Positions 56,734 to 64,000 of a DNA stretch of 64,000 nt are shown here, one piece after another. Position 1 is the stretch's first letter; each line of letters begins with the position of its first letter. The notes under the pieces are model-generated. The model ran no database searches. It was not told where the DNA came from and saw only the letters and a program-made list of their open reading frames with translations. Origin of the DNA: Carex sylvatica (taxonomy: Eukaryota > Streptophyta > Magnoliopsida > Poales > Cyperaceae); NCBI GenBank assembly GCA_964058845.1, contig CAXKVR010000233.1, forward strand, positions 62,001-126,000, given 5' to 3'. The position numbers and the translations under genes are program-made.

Positions 56734-57112
56734 AGGAGGGATCAAATTACACTTTTTTTGGTGACACCGAATTACACTCTCGATTTTTAAAATTTTTAAA
56801 ATTTAAATAGTCGATCCAGACCGTTCAACATAATGGATATATTAAAATGTGTTTGCATATCAAATTTTACATCTTTTTAATATTTTTTATTATTTATTAA
56901 GTATTTAACAAAATCTCTATATTTAGACCATTGAATTTTTTTTTACCCATCTTAATAAATAGTAAAAAAATAAAAAATAAAAATGTAAAATTTAATCTGC
57001 AAGCACATTTTAACATATCCATCATGTTGAACGGTTTGGATCGACTATTTGGACTTTGAAAATATAGAGTGTAATCCGGTGTTATAAAAAAAAAGTGTAC
57101 GTGGATCCCCCC
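56734..57112. mobile_element. Foldback element, class a
   Basis: TGAGGAGGGATCAAATTACA left. The right end GTGTACGTGGATCCCCCCTC is eroded. The inner arms carry TTTGCATATCAAATTTTACA and AAATTTAATCTGCAAGC. Part of the 1.15-kb tandem duplication. Confidence 0.8.
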
Positions 57113-57169
57113 TCTCTCTCTATGGATCTCCCCCCCTCTCTCTCTCTATATATATAGAGAGAGATAGAG

Positions 57170-57568
57170 AGATGGGCGACGGTACATTGCAATGTATAGC
57201 CTTCTTTGTACATTGCACTATAAATCACGTGATTCAAAGCCTAAATAACCGATCCAAACTGTTCATCTTGTTTTCCATATTAATATGTGTTTGAAAACCA
57301 AATTTTATATTTTTTGAAATTTTTTTACTATTTTTTAGATTAATTGAAAATCGCTATTTTTAGACAAATCTAGACCATAAAAAACAGCGATTTTCAATAA
57401 ATCTAAAAAAATAGTAAAAAAATTCCAAAAAATATAAAATTTGGTCTCCAAACACATATTAATATGGACCACAAGATGAACGGTTTGAATTAGTTATTTG
57501 GACTTTGAATCACGTGATTTATAGTCTAATATACAAAGAAGGCTATACATTGCAATGTACCGTACCCA

Positions 57569-57571
<3 letters not shown>
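57170..57571. mobile_element. Foldback element, class e
   Basis: GATGGGCGACGGTACATTGC left and GCAATGTACCGTACCCATC right, within mirrored (TA)(GA) and (TC)(TA) repeats. The arms contain TAAATCACGTGATTCAAAG and its complement. Confidence 0.85.
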
Positions 57572-57611
<40 letters not shown>

Positions 57612-57910
57612 TTACTCAAGGATACATTAATTCCATGAACTTAATTAATGTACTACATGGAATTAATAGACCCACTGTAGATAGTGTGAAATGAATTGTA
57701 CCATATTGAGATCTGGAGAATATAATCTTATAAATTTTAGTTTGGTGTAGCTGATTCAGATTCTCTCTGCTTAGTTGTTACCAAAAACTCAACCAAAAGG
57801 GGGTGAAAACACAAAATGCATCTTTCAAGGCTTAATTAATTCCAACATATTCTCTCTGTTTGATTATACCCCTAATTTTATTTTTTTTGAATCTTGCAAG
57901 ATTTTTTTTA

Positions 57911-58261
57911 TACCACTTTTTTTTTATAACACCAGAATACACTCTATATTTTCAAAGTCCAAACAGTCAATCCAAACCGTTCAACATAATGAATTTGTTA
58001 AAATGTGCTTGCATATCAAATTTTACATCTTTTAATTTTTTTTACTATTTATTAAGTATTTAACAAAATCTCTATATTTAGACCATTGAATTTTTTTGTA
58101 CCCATCTTAATAAATAGTAAAAATAAAAAAATAAAAACATAAAATTTAATCTGCAAGCACATTTTAACATATCCATCATGTCGAACGGTTTGGAACAACT
58201 GTTTGGACTTTGAAAATATAAAGTGTAATCCAGTGTAATAAAAAAAAGGTGTACGTGGATC
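57911..58261. mobile_element. Foldback element, class a, left end lost at the duplication joint
   Basis: It starts mid-arm (CACCAGAATACACTCTATA) and ends GTGTACGTGGATCC before (CT)n. It is the duplicate of 56734-57112, truncated where the two units join. Confidence 0.8.
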
Positions 58262-58295
58262 CTCTCTCTCTCTCTCTATATATATATAGAGAGAG

Positions 58296-58722
58296 AGATG
58301 GGCTACAGTACATTGCAATGTATAGTCTTTTTTGTACATTGCAATGTATAGTCTTTTTTGTACATTGCACTATGAATCACGTGATTCAAAGTCCAAATAA
58401 TCGATTCAAACTGTTCATCTTGTTTTTCATATTAATATGTGTTTGGAGACCAAATTTTATATTTTTTAGAATTTGTTTACTATTTTTTTAGATTTATTGA
58501 AAATTGCTGTTTTTAAACAAATCTGGACTATAAAAAACAGCGATTTTCAATAAATCTAAAAAATAGTAAAAAATTTCTAAAAAATGTAAAATTTGGTCTC
58601 CAAACACATATTAATATGGACCACAAGATGAACGGTATGGATTGATTATTTGGACTTTGAATCACGTGATTTATAATCCAATATACAAAGAAAACTATAC
58701 ATTGCAATGTATCGTACCCATC
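58296..58722. mobile_element. Foldback element, class e, internal 26-bp duplication
   Basis: The duplicate of 57170-57571. TACATTGCAATGTATAGTC occurs twice in the left arm (about 58309 and 58335), which unbalances the hairpin. Confidence 0.83.
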
Positions 58723-59029
58723 GCTCTCTCTATGTATATATTTATATATATATTTACTGAAGGATACATTAATTTCATGGACTACATGGAATTAATAGGC
58801 CCACTGTAGACAGTGGGAAATGAATTGTACCATGTTGAGATCTGGAGAATATAATCTTATAAAGTTTAGTTTGGTGTAGCTGATTCAGATTCTCTCTGCT
58901 TATTTGTTACCAAAAGGGGATGAAAACACAAAATGCATCTTTCAAGGCTTAATTAATTCCAACATATTCTCTCTGTTTGATTATACCCCTAGTTTTATTT
59001 TTTTTGAATCTTGCAAGATTTTTTAATTC

Positions 59030-60120
59030 TTTAATATGAAACCATGTTCAACAGCATATAATCAAACAAGGTGGCGCAGAGAGAGAGAAAAAAAAAAAAC
59101 TAGTAGTTTTATTTGATTATTCTATTCTAATATTTTTTATTCGCCTTGCACTTTAAGCTTTGAAAGAATTGAAGAATCTTGACAATTTCATATCCATTAC
59201 TTGCATTACGATGATCAATGAACTTACCAGGAATTTGCTTTTCTAGATAATCTCTTTATTGTGGGAATTATAATATGTTTTGAGAAAATATTCAGCAGCT
59301 ATCTTCATTTCTGCTATATATCATCATGACCATTAAATCAAATCAGTCCATGATAAATTATGAATTATAAACTGATTAAGAAAACTTATTGAATAAGAAT
59401 GTGATTAAACTGAATTATATACTGATCAATAATAATGTGATTAAATTGAGCTGTAAAAATGGCACTATAAGCAACAGGGGTGACATTAAACGCATTGTTT
59501 AGTTCTGTGTGAACATTGACTAAAAGCAGCATAATTCCTTTTTAACACCATAACTCATTAAAAATGAGATTTTATTATCACGGAATTGATTTTTCACAAT
59601 GATTTTGATGGCCGTTAAAGATTCTAAGTTTTTTTTTTCCTTCCTTTGATTCTAGGCAATAATGCTTATGTTAGTTAATTGATTAATTACTAATTGAATA
59701 TTGGTCCAAATCCCTACACTTAAATTGAATACTGAAATATTTTTATTTTTCAGGTGTTGTAAGCATTACATTAATCATTAATTACTTAATTACAAGTTGA
59801 TTTCTCTTCCAAAATTTTATTTGATAAAACCAGAGTTTTATTTTGAATAATTCCAATAATTGTATTATATGGTTCAATTGAAAGTAATATTGTAACAAAT
59901 AATGCAATTGTTATATATTTTTTTTCCTTGCTTCCGATTAGAGGTCTCAAGTAAACCTATTTAAATCAATACTTAATTATCAAGAAACCTTTTACCATAA
60001 AGACAAATTGCAACGCAAGTGCCATTCTTAATAGATGCACTTAATTAGCAGTAATTGGATTCCACTAAACCTTTAGTGACATCTTCATTGACTTCCATAT
60101 GAGGAATCCCAGAAAACCCA
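59030..60120. other. Intergenic, nothing recognised
   Basis: AT-rich, with no coding frame or terminal repeats visible. Confidence 0.5.
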
Positions 60121-60127
60121 CCACCAC

Positions 60128-60247
60128 GGGTAAATATTGACAGAGCTTTGTTGCTTCAAACAGCGCACGAACGATATAGACAAAATGAATAAGCAGAGGA
60201 CTAATGTCCTGCGTAAAGCTAAATTAGCTCTGTCAATATATTTACCC
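60128..60247. mobile_element. 120-bp foldback MITE next to the GGP promoter
   Basis: GGGTAAATATTGACAGAGCT at the left and AGCTCTGTCAATATATTTAC plus CC at the right. It ends 20 bp before the TATA box. A relative lies at 62094-62213. Confidence 0.75.
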
Positions 60248-60266
60248 TCACCTCTATACACTTCTG

Positions 60267-60277
60267 TATATATATAG
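60267..60277 (+). promoter_or_regulatory. TATA box of the GGP gene
   Basis: TATATATATAG lies about 80 bp upstream of the ATG at 60355. Confidence 0.55.
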
Positions 60278-60354
60278 AGACCTTGATACGCCTCTACTCT
60301 TATAACAAAAAGTCCAATTCAAAACTGAAACCACCTATTCTCATTTTGGCAACC

Positions 60355-61615
60355 ATGAAGGGGGAGAATGTGAAGCGATATGCGCTTCTCTTGGCCGCAA
60401 AAGACTCCGATTACGTGATCAAAATGTACAACGGCTACTTCAATGTGTTCGTGCAGGCTTTCGGTGATGAGGGCGAAAACTGGGACTTGTTCCGCGTGGT
60501 CGATGGGGAGTTACCAAAAATGGAAGAACTAAACAAATACGATGGTTTTGTGATTAGTGGAAGCCCCAACGATGCATACGCAAATGACCTCTGGATCTTG
60601 AGGCTTTGCTTCCTCATACAAAAACTTCATGCCATGCAAAAAAGAGTCCTGGGAATTTGCTTTGGTCACCAAGTAAGCTTATACATGCAATAGTTAGCAT
60701 TATATTGAAATTATACATATATATTATTTTCATTATATTTCAGGAAGTAAATTTTATGTATATGTATTGACTATTTGTTAGGTATTATGTCGGGCATTGG
60801 GAGGCCTCGTCGGGAAGGCGAGAAGTGGATGGGACGTAGGAGTTAGGAGAGTGATAATGTCAGAAAGCTTGTTTCAATGTAGGTTTCTTGATGAATTTGG
60901 GGAGATTCCTGCCTGTGCTAAGATCCTCGAGTGCCATCAAGATGAGGTATATATATTATACTTCTTTTCCATAAATTACCAGACATAGTCTTGTCGCCGT
61001 TTTGCTATCTATCTAGTAACAATTTCAACAATTTCTTTTTGAAGGAATATATCAAATTCACATGTTGATTATGTAAAGGATCAATAATGTTTATTGTTCA
61101 AAACTAGGTGTTGGAGGTGCCGCCCGGTGCTGAGATTGTAGCATTCTCAGATAAGGCTGGAGTTGAGATGTTTTGTATTGACGACCACATTTTTGGCATT
61201 CAAGGGCATCCCGAGTACACAAAAGATATCTTGTTGAATCTAATCGACCGTCTCACTTCGAATGAACTTTTGGATGTAAGCTATTGCTCGAATAAATTTC
61301 TTCATAATTTTTTTGATAATAGTCTGATGAGTGCATGTATATATATGCTTGTAATTATGACCAAATACCTCATCATGCATGAGAAAGACATGACGAACGA
61401 GATGCGAACAGGGACTTTTTTTTTACAAAAGAAATGATAAATTTTATAAACTTTGAATTTTAGTGTTTGTTACATCAATTAATTATTTTATTTTTTGGAT
61501 TTTGCAGAGAGATTTTGGTAGTGATGCAAAGGCACAGTTGGAAGATGATGATGCTGAAAGAGACTTTTGGCAGAAGCTCTGTAAAAGCTTCCTTAAAAGG
61601 AATGTAGAGATTTAG
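60355..61615 (+). CDS. GGP: Gamma-glutamyl peptidase (class I glutamine amidotransferase-like)
   Basis: Four exons, 60355-60672, 60782-60946, 61108-61275 and 61508-61615, all phase 0 with GT/AG borders, give 252 residues, close to Arabidopsis GGP1 (about 250). The triglutamyl-type nucleophile elbow GICFGHQ holds Cys102. His195 and Glu197 in GIQGHPEY complete the triad. Other landmarks: [23 protein letters not shown] enzymes are cytosolic and remove the gamma-glutamyl residue from glutathione conjugates, for example in glucosinolate and camalexin synthesis and general glutathione turnover. The start at 60355 is chosen because [14 protein letters not shown] aligns with the family; an in-frame ATG at 60283 lies too near the TATA box. 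No signal peptide is seen. Confidence 0.93.
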
Positions 61616-62090
61616 TACCACTGTGTGACATATATATACTCATGATCTCTTATTTAACAGTATATGGTTTCCTAATTTGACAAGGTGCTCTGTTTTTGCA
61701 CCCGATTGTATCATGTGAAAATTGTTAGATTTGGTGTCACATCGTTTAAATGATTAATGAGTTTATAATAAAGTTTTGAGTGCCAGATGCAAATAGCTCT
61801 TTACTGTGTTTTTCTTTCTTGCTTGATTTGGAGTTATTTTAAGTTTTTAATTCCAAATAAAAAAGAAACCTTTTCACATTGAATTAAATTATCTCTATCA
61901 AACCTTCATAATGAAAACAAAATATTGACCGAATAAAGTCTCATAAATCTTGTATCATATAATTGGTTGCGTCACACTTAGAAAACGTTTGAAGTTTGAA
62001 GTTCCTGTTAGAAGTATATTTTTATTTTTAAAGAAGTAATGCTTCCATTTTTTTTGTAAGTCCAACACTAAGCTCTCTCTGTTTTTTTGC
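61616..62090. other. 3' flank of the GGP gene
   Basis: AT-rich. ATAATAAAG near 61766 is a possible polyadenylation signal. Nothing else is seen. Confidence 0.4.
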
Positions 62091-62093
62091 TTT

Positions 62094-62213
62094 GGGTAAT
62101 GATTTAACAGAGTAGTTTTGGCTTCATGCAACACACGGAATATGAATCAAAAGAGCGCTGCATATGGTTCGTGCACTGCGTGAAGTAAAATTTACTCTGT
62201 TAATATCTTTACC
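62094..62213. mobile_element. 120-bp foldback MITE downstream of GGP
   Basis: GGGTAATGATTTAACAGAGT left and ACTCTGTTAATATCTTTACC right, with GGCTTCATGCA / TGCGTGAAGT pairing further in. Same length and end sequence as 60128-60247, with a diverged middle. Confidence 0.7.
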
Positions 62214-62219
62214 TTTTCA

Positions 62220-63000
62220 TTGCACACCGACGTTTTAATTAAGGAATTGGCTGTTCAAGCTTCATTTTAATTTCCTTTAGCATGTAAAAAAATGAATTTT
62301 TTTTTTTTTGAAGGTTAAAAAAAATGAAATGTTTTTATCCATATATGCATAACTATGTGAAATGAAAGGAGGGACCACTTCAATTACTCTTAATTTTATG
62401 GTAAAAGAACAAAGTTACCATGAATATTTTTACCAGTATATATCTTGATTTCTGTAGAATATGTTCTTAGCACATATTATTCTCCAAGAAAGAATATACA
62501 GGACCACCAACTTAAATTTTTGTGACAGTATGCAGATCTGTAGTTCTGTGCCTGAGATTCTCTCTGGGTGGCATGTACCAGTGCTTATCCCACCAGTAAT
62601 TTGGTATGGAATTAATTGTGCACTATTTGCCAAATTGGGCTTGGATTGTGCTCATATCAATATATAGGCATGGTTCGGAAGGAGACAAAATATATAAAAT
62701 TAAAGTAGGTGGTCACAGTGCATGCCTTACTGCTTATAGTAAAGAACATGCATATATACACAAACAGTGGTTTTACAAATTTAAATGGTAAATATGCTTC
62801 CTGGTAAAAATCCATAATTTTTTCATATCAAAAGAAAACGAAAAATTAAGATGGCTGGCACATGATCTTAGTTCATATATATACTTTAGTATTTCTAAAT
62901 AGAACCATTGTTATCAACTATTTTGACTGACTAATATTTTTCTTTTGACTAAATAATATTTGAAGAAGCTCAAAAGCTGTTTTCATCGTTCCTCCTATTT
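62220..63000. other. Intergenic, nothing recognised
   Basis: AT-rich, no gene or element ends visible. Confidence 0.5.
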
Positions 63001-63004
63001 TTAT

Positions 63005-63537
63005 TTATGTTTTCAAAGTTCAGACAATCGATTCTAACTGCTTAAGTCTAAAACTCATCAAATCAGTTTTAAATGACGAATCCGAACCATTGAAACCTGC
63101 ATACCCTATGAGTGATGCGTCTACATGTAAAAAATTTAAATATTCAAATTAATTTAGTATAAAGACAAGTGGTCAAAAAATATGCAAAAAATAAATGCAT
63201 TAAAATTAATTTATTAACCTTCTAATTTTGACTGATTGACTTTATACTAAATTAATTCGAATGTTTAAAATTTTCACTTGTAGACGCATTATTCGTTAGG
63301 TAGGCGGGTTTCAACAGTTCGGATTAGTCATTTGAAACTAATTTGACGGATTTTAGACTAGAGTTCACCAAGAGGCTTAGTGAACTTAAGAACACCCTAG
63401 TTCTACTCTATATATTAAAATATGTTTGGAGATAATTTTATATTTTTTGAAAAGAATTTACTTTTTTTAGATAGATACAATAATCACTATTTTTGAATGG
63501 TCCAAAAATAGTAATTTTGTACCTATCTAATAAAATA
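63005..63537. mobile_element. Diverged foldback core interrupted by another palindromic element
   Basis: Left core text TTTCAAAGTTCAGACAATCG and right core text ATATTAAAATATGTTTGGAG belong to the shared family. Between them lies an unrelated palindrome (about 63045-63365): GTCTAAAACTCATCAAATCA against TGACGGATTTTAGAC, with CTACATGTAAAAAATTTAAA against AAAATTTTCACTTGTAGACG. Its borders are not sharp. Confidence 0.55.
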
Positions 63538-64000
63538 TTAGTATCATACCCGTGCATTGCAACGGAGACATTATAAGAAACAAATATATCAATGAAAATA
63601 ATTATTACTAAAAATTAAGACACATGTTAATAGAAATTTATATGATTTTGTATTTTAATTAACTTTAATCGTGATCTTTGATAATAATTTGATGATGTGA
63701 TGATTCTTTATTTTTAAGTACCAATGATATCAAATAATAGCTCGATTCGAATCTAATATCAAACATCATACAAACAATTCAAAATCGACATATAATATGA
63801 TATCAAAAAATATAAATAAAAAGTGTTATCGTGTGTATGTATAGGATATATATACACACACACTTATTATAATAGAAATATATATTTACACATGCGCTCC
63901 AATTTATATTCTTCTTTGTTTCCAATTTAGAATACACACACACACACACACACACACATTGATATATTATATACTGAAAATATATTCTAAATTGATTTCC
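63538..64000 (-). mobile_element. Helitron-like element, 3' part, runs off right edge
   Basis: On the minus strand it ends GTTGCAATGCACGGGTATGA then TACTAA and T. Inside, GATATCATTGGTACTTAAAA and TTATTATCAAAGATCACGAT read on the minus strand match 26560-26050 of the plus-strand copy, including the GT/CA repeat. The match is nearly continuous for about 450 bp. Confidence 0.55.
63929..63958. repeat. (CA)n microsatellite inside the Helitron-like element
   Basis: About 14 CA units, at the same place as the GT repeat in the copy near 26110. Confidence 0.9.

Larger units (their letters stand above)
56750..59024 (+). repeat. 1.15-kb tandem segmental duplication
   Basis: Unit 1 (about 56750-57909) and unit 2 (about 57910-59024) each hold a class a foldback, a CT/TA/GA microsatellite, a class e foldback and about 300 bp of unique DNA (GGTGTAGCTGATTCAGATTC; TTCAAGGCTTAATTAATTCC). 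Differences are small indels, including a 26-bp duplication inside the second class e element. Confidence 0.87.

Overview
This is AT-rich nuclear DNA from a dicot plant. The evidence is spliced genes with GT/AG introns, plant-specific families (a CYP79 P450, a WRINKLED-type AP2 factor, an F-box/FBD/LRR protein, a gamma-glutamyl peptidase), GGCCCA and telo-box promoter motifs, and dense plant transposons (Ty3/gypsy, CACTA, hAT, Mutator-like, Helitron-like). I could not identify the species.

Layout. 1-3.85 kb: gag, primer-binding site and 5' LTR of a minus-strand Ty3/gypsy element that leaves the window on the left. 3.9-9.0 kb: foldback elements, a duplicated segment (4.69-6.26 and 7.92-8.97 kb) split in one copy by an hAT element, and a GC-rich insert in the other. 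9.49-11.93 kb: CYP79 gene with promoter and 3' UTR repeats. 12-18.63 kb: degraded CACTA material (Ulp1-like and DUF4216-like remnants, then an array of about 11 small hairpins). 19.06-22.88 kb: a CACTA element with a TAG target duplication, holding captured exons, a second CACTA terminus and a solo LTR. 24-32.5 kb: foldback elements chained by microsatellites. 32.6-35.8 kb: F-box/FBD/LRR gene with an in-frame stop. 40.3-43.99 kb: two foldbacks with clean 9-bp duplications, a Helitron-like remnant with a nested Mutator-like element, and a MITE doublet in the next promoter. 44.1-48.8 kb: WRI4-like AP2 gene with a 9-nt exon. 50-52.7 kb: an hAT element and more foldbacks. 53.06 kb: a small single-exon gene. 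56.75-59.02 kb: a 1.15-kb tandem duplication of foldback-containing DNA. 60.1-62.2 kb: gamma-glutamyl peptidase gene between two related 120-bp foldbacks. 63.0-64 kb: a nested foldback and a Helitron-like end.

The most unusual content is one superfamily of about 28 palindromic elements, each about 350-460 bp. All share the same inner arm (about 110 bp; recognisable pieces are AACCGTTCATCTTG, CTTGGAGACCAAATTTTA and TACTATTTATTAAG and their complements), but the outermost 40-90 bp of each arm belongs to one of at least eight unrelated terminal classes: (a) GAGGAGGGATC, (b) GGGCTAAAATGA, (c) GGAACTTGCTAGCATGC, (d) GGTTGGCTACTATGC, (e) ATACATTGCAATG, (f) GAGTAAGGCTACCATGC, (g) GTTGGCTAATATCAAAA, (h) AGGAGGGTTCAAATGC. 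Most copies sit inside (TA)n/(GA)n repeats. Three copies in unique DNA have exact 9-bp target duplications, which points to Mutator-type mobilisation. No transposase for them is visible here.

The host genes look unrelated to each other: CYP79 makes aldoximes for defence compounds, the WRI-like factor controls fatty acid/cuticle genes, and the gamma-glutamyl peptidase processes glutathione conjugates. There is no operon-like logic. Boundaries of repeats are by eye and family names rest on remembered motifs, not on searches.
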